64,000 nucleotides of DNA from Orientallactaga sibirica (GCA_036365145.1 JAEOAD010000032.1:1331501-1395500), one strand, 5' to 3'. Shown: positions 22,030 to 34,499, numbered from the stretch's first letter. Translations and numbers: made by a program. The notes: generated by a model from the sequence alone, not told the origin.

Positions 22030-22960
22030 ACTACACTTAGTGCTAGGGATGAAAGGGAACAAAGAAACAGGTTTAGACCTTCCTGGTGGATTTAATAATT
22101 CACTAGGGCAGATAGCTCATAACGAAACAAACGCAAAAAGAAGTACGAGATGCTGCCTGTAGAGGAGGTATGTAATGCTCCAGAGGCATATTACATGGAA
22201 CATGGGACCCCTACCTTTTCAGAGATGTCAGGGATCATAGATATGAAATGTAAATCAGGAGCCAATTTTAGGCCAAAGGAGTGAGATGGCAGAAGCAAGA
22301 GGAAAATATTTTGTTCAAAGTCTCTGAGGTAAAAGAGATAGTGGCATGAGTGGGAATCTGGACTCTAAGCAGATGAGCAGAGTGGCATGGAGGCAGTGGG
22401 GTCCATGTACAAGGAACATATTATCATCACAGCAGGAAGTTTTTTGTTTTTTGTTTTTCAAGGTAGGGTCTCACTCTGACTCAGGCTGACCTGGAATTCA
22501 CTATGTAGTCTCAGGGTGGCCTCGAACTCTCAGTGATCCTCCTACCTCTGCCTCCCAAGTATTAGGATTAAAGGCGTGCGCCACCACGCCCGGTTCACAG
22601 CAGGAAGTTACTGAGGTTCCTGAGAGAACATGAGTGTGATATGATAATTTACACTGATTTTAACATGGTAATAGAAGCAAAATATTAAATGAGTAAAAGG
22701 GGATATAGATTCCAGAGAGGAAGCTATCATGTCAGCTCAGGTAAGAGATGAGAGATGTTCATACAAAAGTAAAAATCCCTGGATGGAGATTGAAATAGAG
22801 TCGACCATTAGGGTGGAATTCCTAGGAACTAGAATAAATGCTGTTTCTTGAGGTGGAGTGTATTAGAGGATGATCAGTGATCCAACTTGGATGGGAAGAT
22901 AAACTCAGATTGGGGACTCAATACATTTGAACATAAATATCAAAGAAGAAGTGCCAAATT
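22030..22960 (+). mobile_element. Possible ancient mammalian interspersed repeat
   Basis: Phrases such as 'gtgtgatatgataatttaca', 'gaagctatcatgtcagctca ggtaagagatgagag' (split) occur in the order of a common old mammalian repeat I recall from human DNA, but I cannot name it securely. It is interrupted by the B1 at 22442-22595. Confidence 0.35.
22442..22595 (-). mobile_element. B1 SINE, recent
   Basis: Flanked by exact 14-bp target duplications 'cacagcaggaagtt' (22428-22441, 22596-22609). The body keeps CpG sites ('ggcgtgcgccaccacgcccg'), which implies a young insertion. Confidence 0.95.
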
Positions 22961-23046
22961 GTCAGATGTAAATGGTTAGAGATGTTCTTCTACTAATAAC
23001 TAGTGTGTTCTCTTTGTAAGATGGTCCCATAAAACATAAAGAACAG

Positions 23047-23243
23047 GGGGTGGGAGAGATGGCTTAGTGATTAAGACACTTGCTGGTGAAGCCTAAGGAT
23101 CCAGGTTTGATTCCCTAGGACCCACATAAGCCAGATGCACAAGGTGACATATGATTTTAGAGTTCATTTGCAGTGGCTAGAGACCCTGACACACACTCTC
23201 AAATAAATAAGAAAAAAAAAAAAAGAAAAAAAAAAAAAAAAAA
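23047..23243 (+). mobile_element. DIP-like SINE with long A tail
   Basis: Head 'tgggagagatggcttagtga', B-box 'ggtttgattcc', tail AAATAAATAAG followed by about 30 mostly A bases. Confidence 0.85.
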
Positions 23244-23249
23244 GGGAGA

Positions 23250-25135
23250 AATGGGAGAAAGACCTCTAATATAGAATTTTGAGTGATTCCAAATTCATAG
23301 AATAGGACAGTATGATTCTGTACAGGAGAGAATTTGAACATTGAACAACTAAGGAGAAGTAGGGGAAAAAGCAACCAAACAGGATAGAATAAAACACAAG
23401 GATGGTTCTTGAATAACAGATGTACCCATTGATTTGGGCACATGGAGGGCACTTAGAAACATGTATCTCTCAGGGAGATCACAAGGGGGGACGTCTAAAA
23501 CTTCCTGTATTTTCACTCTTGGTGACTGCATTGTTCTAGTAATTTTGCGTTTCTGGCTCAGAGGTTGTGGTGGATTCAATACTAATAACTCTCCTAGAGG
23601 AATGCTTGCTGTCTCACACACCATCCTTCACTGGAGAAAGTGTGCTCTTTGTCCCCAGTAACACAGGATCCGTGAGTAATGTGTTGACCAGTAAAACAGT
23701 GATGTCTGCCTGCCTAGACAGCCACTGTTGAGACCCTGATGCATAACACAGCCAGAGGGAATCCTTTCAGAAGGTACAATAGTCTTTATAGTTCTAGAAG
23801 TCTTTTTACAAAAAACAAAACAAACAAACAAACAACAGTTAAGCTAAAGTACATAGAAAAAAATGTTGACAAAAGAAAATCAGAGTTGTCGCTCTATTAT
23901 ACCACTTCCATATTAAATACATACTAGAGCCAAATTCCTGCAGGTTGAACTGAAGAGAAATGTCCTAAAATGTGTCTTTATTTTTCTTCCAGATTTGGGG
24001 TCTGACATTCCATGCCTCATGAGGACATGTCCTTAAAACTATTAATTCTGATTATGTCTCTAAGACAATAAGCTCAGGCTAAATTTATATAATGTGCTAA
24101 TCTGAAAGTAGTGAAGGGTTACACACACACTCACCTATATTCTCAATACATGCAAATCAAACCCAGTGTGTTACCACTACATAACAATTAAGAGGTTGAT
24201 TTCTCTAATAGTTATTCTTCAAGTTAACCTAACAATACCACAGGAGGCCCTGCTTATCCAAATATTCATTATCTGAGTCCTGCACTTGAGTCCACACAAA
24301 GAAGCAAAAGCCGTCATCATAGAACAATATTTACTAGCTAAGCCTCACTTTCTGAGATGGGTCTGTGCCGGCATCTATCATTGCTCATTCCTATTTCCAC
24401 CTCTGATTTCAATTTGTGGAGTCAAGCACGTAATCTGTGCTGGGTCGGTCTCTCCTTGATCGTTTAGACCCCGACTTTTTGTCCGCATTTTAGCAGGATT
24501 AAATTGAAGTGGATTTATTATAGTATTCATTTAGTCTTAGATAAGATCAGCCTCCTGAATTTTGGTCTTAAACATCAACAAGTGCCTGGCATAGATTAAA
24601 ATAATAGGAGCTTACAGGAAACTAACTGCACATGTCAATCTAATCAGAAAAGAGAATGAAAAAGAAAGCTTAAAATGCTTGAAAACTTGGATTTGCATTT
24701 TTTAATTTGAAGATTAAAAAAAGAATAGAGTTACATAGTCTAATAAATGTATTGCAGAATTATTTCAAGATTAAAAATGATTGTATGGGGAAATGCAGGA
24801 ATGTTCTCCAAGTTCACACATGTATTTGTAGGGTGCATACTTGGTAAGAATGTCAAGAAAACAGAATCAGTTAGGCTCTCTGGGCCTTGCAGAGCGAACA
24901 CCTGAGAAGAAGCAAAGGAGCTGTGTAGCCTAGAGGTCAGGAAAGGTGCCATGTTTCAAACCTATCATGTCAGAAGTCCTTTCTTTTTTTCTTCCTGCAG
25001 AATTTATTCTGTGGCTATTGGTAGGTCGTTATGGAAAGATACCATTAAATATAGTCAAAAGGTAAATTAGCCATTTTAAAATATAACATTGTGACTCATA
25101 ACTACAGTGGATCTTATTTCAATGCATATCCTGTA
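23250..25135. other. Intronic sequence without recognised repeat; possible conserved stretch
   Basis: No exon seen. 24340-24560 is unlike the surrounding DNA: no repeat signature and several retained CpGs ('gggtcggtctctccttgatc', 'ttagaccccgactttttgtc'). It could be a constrained intronic element. This is only a guess from composition. Confidence 0.35.
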
Positions 25136-25137
25136 AT

Positions 25138-25440
25138 AGGTTGAACTGTGTTTCCCAAGAGATGTACAGACAATAACTCCAGCACTGTGAATAAGACGTT
25201 ACTAGGTTAGGTTCTGCAATGATTTAAATATTAGCATCTTTCTTCCAAATTTATATGTGTATTAATTCCAAACAAGAGAATATAGGGGTGGCTAAATGAC
25301 AAGAACTCCACTATCCTGTGAGGTCAATGGTTCTTACATCAGCCAGGCAGGAAGGCACCATCTGTGAGGCAAAGAACATTCCTTTACCAACTAGCCAACA
25401 TGCTAACACTATGACTTGGACTTCTCATTCTCCATCATAA
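25138..25440 (+). mobile_element. MaLR-type LTR remnants
   Basis: 'ggttgaactgtgtttcccaa' opens one piece. 'ggcaggaaggcaccatctgt' and 'gacttggacttctcattctc' belong to a second. Both have the phrase order of MLT1/MST-like LTRs. Diverged. Confidence 0.45.
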
Positions 25441-26820
25441 TTTGAAATAGATTTCTGGGAACATGCCCAGAAATGATATAGCTGAGTCATATCATGTTTC
25501 TGTTTTTAGCTTTTTGAGAAACCTCTACATTGATTTCCATAGTGCCTGTACCAATTTAATCTCCCACCAATAGTGAATAAGGGTTCCATTTTTTTTTCCA
25601 CAATTGCATGAGCATTTGTTAGTTTATTTTTATGCTAGTCATTCTAAAAGTTGTGTGATGAATCTCAAAGTAGTTTTAATTCACATTCCTCTGACAGCTA
25701 AGAATGTTAAATCTTTTTTTTTTTTTTTTTTTTTGGTAATATCTATTGGCCATTTGCATTTCTTCTCTTGAGACCCATCTGGTCATCTCATTCATTTATT
25801 GATTGGCTTTTTTTTTTTTTTTGGTGTTTAATGATTTTATTTCTTCATATGTTCTAGATATCAATCCCCATGTGAGGAATAGCTGGAAAGTTTTTCTCCC
25901 ATTCTGTAAGCTTTCTGTTTACCCTACTAACAGTTTTCTTTGCTCTGTAGAATCTTAAATTTCATGTAGTTCCATGTGTTGATTCTTGGAACTATTCCTG
26001 TTTTCTCGTATATTTATATTTATTTGCATATATAGAGAGAATGAGCACACTAGGGCCTCTTGCCACTGCAAATGAACTCCAGACCCACGTGCCACTTAGT
26101 GCATCTGGCTTTACATGGGTACTGGGGAATTGAACCCAGGCTGTCAGACTTAGCAAACAAGTGCCTTTAACTTCTGAGCCATCTCCCCAGCCCTTTTAGA
26201 ACTATTTCTTATGCTACTAGAGTCCTACTAAGTAAGTTCGTGCTTGTACCTATAACTTCCATTATATTCCCTATGTTTTCCTCCAGTAGCTTCAGTATGC
26301 GATTTGATCTAAAGATACTTGCATGTCCCTGTTTATTGCTTTGTTATTCATACTAGCTAAGAAATGCAATCAACCTTGATGCCCATCAGCTGATGACTGG
26401 ATGAGAATATGGCACATACACACAATGGAATTTTACCCAGATATAAAGTAAATTAAAGTTTATAAAAATTTCAGGAAAATAGTAATCTTTTTTTGCTAGT
26501 TCCATCTAAGTGAGGTAACCCAGACTCAGAAAGATGAATGTTGCATGTTATCTCTGATGTGCAGAGCCTACCACTTCACACTGCATATATAAACAAGAGG
26601 GTCCCAGAGAAGGGATAGGACAGCCATGGAGAGGGGTTAGAGGTTATGAGAAGTGAGGGGAAAGACAAAAAAAAAAAATGTAGCTGTAAAGCAGGAAGAA
26701 GTCTAAGGTCGGGGAGGGGCATAGAAGAGAGCAGAGGACAATGGGAAAATACTTAAAGAAACACTATAATGAGTCCTAGTTTTTTGTATGATAATAAAAC
26801 TAAGTAAAACAAATGCATCA
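25440..26820 (+). mobile_element. L1 with inverted 5' part
   Basis: 25440-26310 is antisense L1 ORF2 ('gagaaacctctacattgatt', 'tctcccattctgtaagcttt'). From about 26310 the sequence turns to sense ORF2 end ('cttgcatgtccctgtttatt', 'gaaatgcaatcaaccttgat') and 3' UTR to about 26820. The antisense part starts at the L1 position that should directly precede the sense part. That is the pattern of twin-primed insertion. A DIP-like SINE interrupts the inverted part. Confidence 0.75.
26013..26196 (-). mobile_element. DIP-like SINE nested in the inverted L1
   Basis: 'tttgcatatatagagagaat' at the tail side, 'ttctgagccatctccccagc' at the head. It splits the L1 ORF2 antisense segment. Confidence 0.85.
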
Positions 26821-26879
26821 TTTCTTTGCTTCATTTTAATTTTGTTTGAGTTATATTTTGCCTCAAGAATTAGAATTCT

Positions 26880-27078
26880 GGGGCTGGAGAGATGGGTCAG
26901 TGGTTAAGGCTCTTGCCTACAAAGCCTAAGGGCTCAAGTTCAATTCCCCAGTACCCATGCAAAGCCAGATGCACAAGGTGGCACATTTGTCTGGAGTTCA
27001 TTTACAGTGGCTAGAGGCCCTGGCTTGCCCATTCTCTTTCTTTCTCTAACTGCCTCTTTCTCAAATAAATAAAATATT
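26880..27078 (+). mobile_element. DIP-like SINE
   Basis: Close to consensus: 'ggggctggagagatgggtca', B-box 'agttcaattcc', AAATAAATAAAATA tail. Flanks 'tagaattctg' / 'tagaattttg' suggest the target duplication. Confidence 0.9.
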
Positions 27079-27192
27079 GAAAACAAGTAGAATTTTGGCC
27101 AGCTCTGTAAGCTAGGCTTTTAAACAGTTAAAAAAGACAGTTTCTCTTCCTGAGAACAACCCTAGTACATACTAAATATTTATCTTGCCCCC

Positions 27193-27560
27193 TGTGGTAG
27201 TTTGAATATATGTCCCCCAATATATTCAGTGTTTTATTAGTTATAGTTTGCATCTGCAATCACCTTCCTAGAGGCAAGGTCACTGGGGGCCCGGTCTTAA
27301 GGTGTGGTGATGGTTGGAGGTTCCATTGTAAAGATATGCAAAGTGTGCCTAGCGGGAGTTCTTGTAGTGTGCTGGGCTTTTGGCAGTAGTTTTTGCACTG
27401 TGTGCTGTGGTGGCTGGGTGGCTTTGTCTCTCTCTGCTTGGCCCTGTGAAGGCAGGCTGCTTCTCCTGCCTTTATGGAACTTCCCCTGGATTTGTAAGCT
27501 TCAATAAATAATATCCCTTCCTCCATAACTGTGCCGGGTCTGGAAGTTCATCTCAGTGAA
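27193..27560 (+). mobile_element. 364-bp LTR-like family, copy B
   Basis: Begins 'tgtggtagtttgaatatatg' and keeps the CAATAAATAATATCCCTTCC poly(A)-signal region near 27504. The last 20 or so bases differ from the complete copy, so its right end is approximate. Confidence 0.6.
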
Positions 27561-27689
27561 CCTGAATTTGGACATCAACATACACAGAGGGGAAAAAAAA
27601 CATGGAAAAATAGAGACAGATAAGACAATGCATCCATGCATCAAAGACTCCAAAAGAGGACCAGGAAATGACCAAGGCTGGTCAAGGGA

Positions 27690-27860
27690 TAGATTCTCCA
27701 TCCGACTCAGAAGGAACTAGTCATAGGCTTTACCATGGACTTCTAGGCTCCAGATCTAAAACTAAATAAATAATAATAATAATAATGATTATTATTCTCT
27801 TGTTTCATCCAGTACAGTGTGGTATTTTGTTACAATAGACCTAGCAAACTGATATACCCA
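27690..27860 (+). mobile_element. MaLR-type LTR 3' end
   Basis: 'ggacttctaggctccagatc' then 'gtgtggtattttgttacaat' and 'cctagcaaactgatata' follow the end of MaLR LTRs. An (AAT)n expansion at 27763-27787 sits at the former AATAAA. Confidence 0.5.
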
Positions 27861-27869
27861 CGGAGCCAT

Positions 27870-29140
27870 GAGGAAACACTAGCAGTCCTCCAAATTCTCC
27901 TCAATTTCTCTTTCCACAACTATGCTATCTTATACCCACAATGTACACATCTGTTTCCATACACATACCATTTTCATTTCTGGACTGCCCTAGACCCCTA
28001 GTGCTAGCTCTTCACCATACAGGGTACTTGAAAGCCTTGGGTGACCTGAATAGCTGCTGAGTTGGCTGTCTAAGAACATTTCCCCATGGGTTCTCTGCCT
28101 ACTTGGCTACAAAAAGGAGGCAACTTTCTCTTGGGGGGTGGGGATGGCATTTGCCCCAGGGATTCATTCTTTCCCTGTTTGCTGTGGACTGTAGTAAGGT
28201 TTCTTATGTTTTTGGAAAAGCAAATTAATTCCATCACAATAAAATGTTAATGTTAAAATCATATTTTATCCTTTTTTCCATGCAACGTACTTTTAGATGA
28301 GCATTATCAATTAAATTTGATGGGAAATAGCAATTTAAATTCATAAACACATTTGTTCTCAACCTGTAATTTCCAACCCTCCCCCCCCCACTCCTCATTA
28401 AATATAAACCTCCACTCTAATAAGCTTTATCTCCTTCTCTCCTTTCCCAAACAGTACAGCTCTGGCTGACTATAGATAAGGGAGTGCTATAAAACACAGT
28501 TTGAAAACACAAGAATAAAATCCCTGTCTCCTCTCGTTGCTATGTCTAACACAGGCTGGCTTTCCAAGTGCAACTTTGTCCATAAACAGATTATAAATAA
28601 AAAGCAAACAGAGTCAAAACAAATCTATCAGTGAGTTTTCAATGCTAAGGTAAAGCCAGTCTGTGGCCTTTGACTTCACTTTAGAAGGTCTAAAATGTCC
28701 ATTTTTCCTGAATGTATACCCACTGTGCCCCAGTCCTAGTCTGGCACCCCACGTTTACATTCAGGAGTCACTGCTCATTGGCACAGTCACGTTCTCAGAG
28801 CAGGCATGTGACTTGGAATAAGATTCCATTTACTTGGCAATGCTGAGAAACTGACCCAGGGCTTTCTGAGAATAGAGAGGTACTGGACCTATTTTGATGG
28901 AGTGAGAAATATAATATACCCAAACTCTCTTGCCTCCCACGGGAAAATCCAGGTCCAAAAAAAAAAAGACAGAGTAGCCTTCCCTGTTGGTATAATGGGT
29001 CCCTCCCTCCCTCAGCCTGGTCAGATAGAAAGGGAAGATGTGGAACTCGTCCTAGACAACAGTGGTGACCCTGCTAGGTCTCTGTATGTCCTCAGCAGAA
29101 GCAGCTCTCTGCACAGCAACCAAGGCAGAGCCTGGTGGTT
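27870..29140. other. Intronic sequence, nothing recognised
   Basis: No exon or clear repeat. A C-run at 28380-28390 is the only low-complexity feature. The 140-codon plus frame at 28902-29324 shows no family resemblance and runs into the repeat at about 29150. Confidence 0.4.
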
Positions 29141-29149
29141 ATGTACATT

Positions 29150-29560
29150 CCAGCCTTCCTCATGTTGTAACTATCCCTTCAGCTGCTGTGTTGAAGCAGG
29201 CGCATATCAGATGTCACAGAGGAATGAATGTCTACACTCTTGCTGGTACATTTCTCCACAGCATGTGACAACACTTTGGTCAGTGATTGACTACTTACAT
29301 GGCAGTGGCCTCATCTTATCATAATGGAGCTGAGCTCTCCCTACTCCATACTGACATCTTGGCTTTTGTAATGTCATAGTGCTGCATATCACTCACATGA
29401 TTACGGGATACTGGTATAAACACATTTACTGAACCACCAGTCATTTAAAAAATGCATATACAGTTATGTGAACAGCATATTTTATGATACTGAAAGCTGT
29501 GCTACTGGTTTATATATTTTCTGTATTATGCTACCATTATTTTAAAGAATATTCCTTCTA
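29150..29560 (+). mobile_element. Ancient DNA-transposon-like repeat
   Basis: 'tcatagtgctgcatatcact cac', 'actggtttatatattttctg' and 'aagaatattccttctattt' (first split) follow an old repeat familiar from primate DNA, probably a Tigger/pogo-type transposon. Family name not certain. Confidence 0.4.
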
Positions 29561-29565
29561 TTTAA

Positions 29566-29773
29566 ATTTTCTATTCATTTGAGAGAAAGAAAGAGACAGA
29601 AAGAGGAAGTAAAAGAGTGAGTATGGGCGTGGTAGGGCTTCCTGCCACTAAAAACAAACTCCAGATACATATGTCATTCAGTGCATATGGCTTTATGTAG
29701 TTACTGGGGAATCAGACTCAGATCCATAAGATTTGCAAGCAAACATCTTAACAGCTAAGCCATATCTCCAAAA
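29566..29773 (-). mobile_element. DIP-like SINE, diverged
   Basis: 'tttgagagaaagaaagagac' at the tail side and 'taacagctaagccatatctc' at the head. Several CpG-to-TpG-like losses suggest an older copy. Confidence 0.8.
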
Positions 29774-29810
29774 ATACTCAAAAACAAAATTCAAGAGTAT
29801 ATCAAAAAGA

Positions 29811-29946
29811 TCACTGGACATGGTGGTGCACACCTTTAATCCCAGCTCTTGGGAGGCAAATGTTGGAGGGTTTTCATGAGTTTGAGGCCAGCCTGAGACC
29901 ACATAGTGTATTCCAGGTCATCCTGAGCTAGAATGAAACCCTACCT

Positions 29947-29982
<36 letters not shown>
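29811..29982 (+). mobile_element. B1 SINE with long poly(A)
   Basis: Body from 'actggacatggtggtgcaca' to 'gaaaccctacctc', then about 35 consecutive A bases. Confidence 0.9.
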
Positions 29983-29984
<2 letters not shown>

Positions 29985-29989
29985 AAAAA

Positions 29990-31450
29990 ATTAAAAAAAT
30001 CAATCACCATAATCAAGTTGGCTTTATTCCACCGAGGCAGTGATGGTTCAACATATGCCAGGCAAAAAATTACATAACGTAATAATGTAAGAACGTAAAT
30101 CACATTTTCATGTCAATAGACACAGAATTGGATTTTGATGAAAGATAACTTCCATGAAGAAATCAGGAATAGAAGGATCATATTTCAAAATAATGAAGGA
30201 TAGGTATAACAAAATTATAGCAAACATTATACAAAATGGGGAAGACTGACAGCATTTCCACCAAAATCAGGAATAAGAAAATGGTGTCCACATTCTTCAC
30301 TTTTATTTAATACTGTACTAGAAGTCTTAGAACAATCAAATAAGAAGAAAAATTACAAAATGGATACAGATACAAATAAGACTGGAAATACTCAAAGAAT
30401 CTTTATTTGAAGACGTGAGTCCATGCATAAGAGTCCCTAAAGACTCTACCAGAAAACTCTTAGATCTCAAACACTATAAGTGACAGGATGCACAATTAAC
30501 ATACAAAACTCAATAGTATTCCTTTAAACCAATAACATCTTGAGAAAGAAGTCAGAAAATAAACCTAGTCACAATTGCTTCAAAGAGAAAAATAACTAGG
30601 GATAAGTCTAGTCAAGAAACAAAAGATCTCTACCACAGAAACGTTCAAACACCGAAGAAATAAGTTAAAGAAGATACTTCAAGATGCAAAGAGATCCAAT
30701 GATTGTGGACTGGAATTGATATTGTGAACAATGGCTCTCCATACCCACACAGTGTACTCCGTCACTGTCATCACCATCAAAGTTTCAATGTAATTCTTTA
30801 CAGTATTAGAAAACAAGAAATCTTGAGATTTACATGGAATCACTAAAACATCTGCCAAACCTAATCTTTAACCACAAAGAATATTCTGGAGGTGTCATTA
30901 TGGTTGGTTTCAAGCTGAATTACAGAGCCACTTCAATGAAACAGCATTGTCCTAGAATAAAAACAGAAAGAAGGATCAGTGGAACAGAGCTGAGGACCCA
31001 GCAATAAACCCAGGCAGCTACAGCTACTTGATTGCTAACAAAGATAACAAAAAAAAAAAAAAAAAAAAAAAACAACCAAAAAAAAAAAAAAAAAAAACTA
31101 CACTCTGGAGTACACGTAGTCTCCTCAAAGAATCATGGTGGGAATGAAACTAGATCTCTATTTCTTATCTGTCTAGATCAAAGACCTTATGTAACCTCTG
31201 AAGCCCTAAAATGGACAAAAGAAGTAAGGAAACACTTGACGATACGGTCGTGGACAAGCACTTTCTGAGTAGGGCTCCAGTTTCCCAGGAAGTAGTGACA
31301 ACAGTTGAGAAACTGGACTTTATAAAATTGAAAAGCATAGGAACAACCTAGTCAAGAAACAGCCTACAAAATAGGAGAAAGTCTTTCCCAGCAGGATGCC
31401 TGACAGAGAAATAATAACTAGAATATACAAAGAACTCAAAAAGCACCAAA
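29990..31450 (+). mobile_element. L1 ORF2 fragment, decayed
   Basis: Starts at 'caagttggctttattcc', the reverse-transcriptase region, and continues in order through 'aactggactttataaaattg', 'agacagcctacaaaatagg' -like text and 'actagaatatacaaagaact' of the C-terminal part. Stops and frameshifts abound and two A-runs interrupt it (31050-31100). The 3' end is cut before the UTR, next to the B1 at 31463. Confidence 0.75.
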
Positions 31451-31462
31451 CATCATTTTCTA

Positions 31463-31619
31463 GCCGGGCGTGGTGGCACACGCCTTTATCCCAGCACTCG
31501 GGAGGCAGAGGTAGGAGGATTGCTGTGAGTTCAAGGTCACCCTGAGACTACATAGTGGATTCCAGGTCAGCCTGGGCTACAGCGAGACCCTACCTCGAAA
31601 AACTAAAAAAGCAGAAAAA
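31463..31619 (+). mobile_element. B1 SINE, recent
   Basis: Opens 'gccgggcgtggtggcacacg' with CpGs intact. Target duplications 'atcattttcta' precede (about 31452) and follow (about 31620) it. Confidence 0.95.
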
Positions 31620-32009
31620 AATCATTTTCTAAAGTTGTTTTTTTTTTAAATTAAAAAAATATATATACAAGGATGTCATTAAGGGGGAGCTAGAAATAAA
31701 CTGCAGGGCTAACCCTTCCTTCCTCTTGAGTATTTCATTACTCCTGTTATCCTACTTTCTGAGCTGTTTTCAGTGTGAACAACTGGCCTCTATTCACCTA
31801 AAGTTTCATTGCTCCAGACACCTCGTTTGTTCAAGACCATGGCTGACCTGTCTCTTACAGGTTGATAAAGAACAATCATTCACTTTCTGCTTGTAATAAG
31901 GAGGCCGTTTATTTGTTTTTTCAAAATTCAAATCTTGTCCTTTAAAAGAACTTTATCAAAGTGATCAACTATAAAAGCAAATAATTTATTAGCCTATAAC
32001 ATTGGAGCT

Positions 32010-32830
32010 TTTTTTTTTTTTTTCAAAATAAACATGGATAGGTAACCAACACCCATATCAAGAGCTGCAACATTACAGTTCCCCAGAAAGATGCAGGGCA
32101 TCCCTTCCGGACCCCCAAATCCTCATTGGCAGACCTATCCATTGTCTCCATTGCGACTTTATTAATATAAATACCTGACAAGGAGCAGTTGATAGAAAGA
32201 AAAGGTTTAATTGAGCTTTCAGTTTTGAGGGCAAGCTTCCCACTGCAGGCTACAGATGGGGCCTATGTCACATCTCACCAGAGCAAGAGAAGCAGAGCAG
32301 GAACAGCAGATGTGGCTGCACTATAAAACCTCACCGCCCTCTCCCCATGACCCCAGACCCCATTCCCCCAGCAGGACTCTACTTCCTCCTAACGGTTCCA
32401 CAACCTTTCCAGATAATGGTACTGGCAGGATATCCAGTATCCAAGCACATGGGCCTATGGGGCACAGTTTACTTTCAAAGCACTATACCCCTTAACCAAT
32501 GCAAAGCTCTGCCTTTTTGTTGAACTTTTTATGCACAGAATCACACCATATATTCTGTTTATGTTGAGCATTTTTGTTAAGTATTGTGTTAATGAGATTC
32601 AGTCACGTCACTGCATGCTGTTATGGCTTGTTGATTTTACTTCAGTAAGTACAGCTTTTAAAACTTACACTGAAGTTTAAATCATAGGTCTACCTCATTC
32701 TTTGTAATGACCACATGGCATTGTCCCATATGCTGAGTGATGTGGACATTTATATTCTTTCCATTTAGTATAATTAGCATGGTTTCTATAGTAAAGAACC
32801 TTCTAAACTTATCACGCATTCGTAGAATGT
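32010..32830 (-). mobile_element. Ancient L1 (L1M-like), interrupted
   Basis: Antisense old L1 text: 'aagagctgcaacattacagt', 'agaatcacaccatatattct', 'aatgaccacatggcattgtc'. It is split by the LTR-like unit at 32155-32505. Confidence 0.5.
32155..32505 (-). mobile_element. LTR-like retroelement nested in old L1
   Basis: A coherent 350-bp unit that separates two halves of the L1M-like remnant. On the minus strand it reads like the termini of the other LTR-like units (40249-40583). Family assignment is tentative. Confidence 0.35.
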
Positions 32831-32869
32831 TGATGTATTATAAGGACCATGTAAAAGCACATACACCAG

Positions 32870-33010
32870 GCTGGAGAGAGGGCTCAGCAGTCAAGGCGCA
32901 TGCATCTGGAGTTCATTTGCAGTGACTGGAGGCCCTGGTGTGCTCATTCTTTCCATATATCTCTCTTATCTTTATCTCTCTTTCTGCTCGCAAATTATAC
33001 ATATCTATAT
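32870..33010 (+). mobile_element. DIP-like SINE, internally deleted
   Basis: 'ggctggagagagggctcagc agtcaaggcgc' (split) jumps straight to 'atgcatctggagttcatttg', losing the B box and about 60 bases. The tail expands into TCTA/TCTT repeats that hosted the next B1. Confidence 0.8.
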
Positions 33011-33028
33011 TTATCTATCTATCTATCT

Positions 33029-33196
33029 TTTCTTTTCTTTTTTTTTTTTTTTGGTTTTTCAAGGTAGGGTCTCACTCTGGCTCAGGCTGACCTGGAATTC
33101 ACTATGTAGTCTCAGGGTGGCCTCGAACTCTCAGTGATCCTCCTACCTCTGCCTCCCGAGTGCTGGGATTAAAGGGATGCGCCACCACGCCCTGCT
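33029..33196 (-). mobile_element. B1 SINE in a tetranucleotide tract
   Basis: Antisense body 'gtagggtctcactctggctc' to 'ccaccacgccctgc', flanked on both sides by CTATCTATCTA-type repeats, probably its target duplication. Confidence 0.9.
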
Positions 33197-34290
33197 CTAT
33201 CTACTCTATCTATCTACTTTTTAAGAGCACATACACCAAAAAAATATATATCAATAAAGGAAAGCAAGAAAATGACTACAGATAACTAGGAGTTCCAGTA
33301 AGTATATTTTCTTTCCTCATTTATATCTTTGGAGTTTCTTTGCCTAACAGCTATCCAGATCAGTTCAACTCATATATATCTTCTGGAGAAATTCTTCTCC
33401 CAAGCTAACTATACACAAGATACAACTTCAGGAATCTGAAGTGAAACAGAGGCACCACTGGCAAACACTGATCTCTTTAGTTTCCAAAGAGGCCATCAGC
33501 AACCTTAATTCACAAGTCATGGTATCAAATCCAGACTTGCCAGGTCAATGAACAAAAATAAATGATAAGTTTCCAGAGCGTCCTGTGACATATCATTAAC
33601 ATTAGTCTTTTGGAGGGACGAGGAAGGTGCTCAAAGGTCACGAACCTGTCTTACAGATCCATGGGGACTTCTGGCATTCGATACTGGACATTATGAAACA
33701 CTGGGGAGCTTATAAGCTTCAATGTTGGAAAGACACAGGACAAGTGATTCTTCCGTCATTTACACATGGTGTAACATTTGGAATTCTTCCCTTTGCCCTA
33801 GTCAGTGAGAAGGAGGGTTATGGGTTATTAAGTAGTAATTGTATGCTGCACTTATTCACTGCTTTCTCCATTACATTAGGAGGAGGAAGACGTCAGCTCT
33901 GTAGTGACACCATGGTGGTCAGGGTGAAAGTGTAGTGCAGGCAGGAATGAACAGAGAACCCAAAACAAGGGTGTGCTGAGTACCAAGAGAACAGCCCGGT
34001 ACTGGTCAATCACAAACCACAGAAGCAGCGGGCCATCCAGGACTTAGCAGAGACATAGCAAGATGTATGGATGATTGTTTAGGGTTACTCTATATCCCAC
34101 CCGCATGAGAGCGATAGCTCTTATGTTCTACCAGCAGTGATATTCAGATACCTAAGTACACAGCTGTCATGTTCATGAGCTCACTCATTTTCAGGAAGAG
34201 ATAGAGCTCGCTGGGTGTCTGTGCCTAAACTCAACATGTATGTAATTTTCTATTTCCAATGCTATGATGAATTACCCTTGCCCAAGAGCA

Positions 34291-34485
34291 ATTTTTAAAA
34301 AAAAAAAAACTATTTATTTGAGAGAAACGGAAAGAATTGGTGTTTCTGGGCCTCTAACCACTGTAAACAAACTTCAGATGCATGTTCCATTTTGTGCATC
34401 TGACTTATGTGGGTCCTAGGGAATTGAACCTGGGTCCTTTGGCTTTGTAAGCAAGTGCCTTAACCACTAAGCCATCTCTCCAGCC
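34291..34485 (-). mobile_element. DIP-like SINE
   Basis: A13 run at the tail side, 'gaattgaacctgggtcc' B-box complement, 'ccactaagccatctctccag' head. Flanks 'cccaagagca' repeat on both sides. Confidence 0.9.
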
Positions 34486-34499
34486 CAAGAGCACCTTTA

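Noticed and set aside
28902..29324. A 140-codon plus frame, the longest in the window
   Set aside because: No recognisable domain, low-complexity start, and its end lies in an ancient repeat.
29990..31450. Possible intact reverse transcriptase gene
   Set aside because: The L1 ORF2 text is broken by many stops and A-runs; it is a dead fragment.
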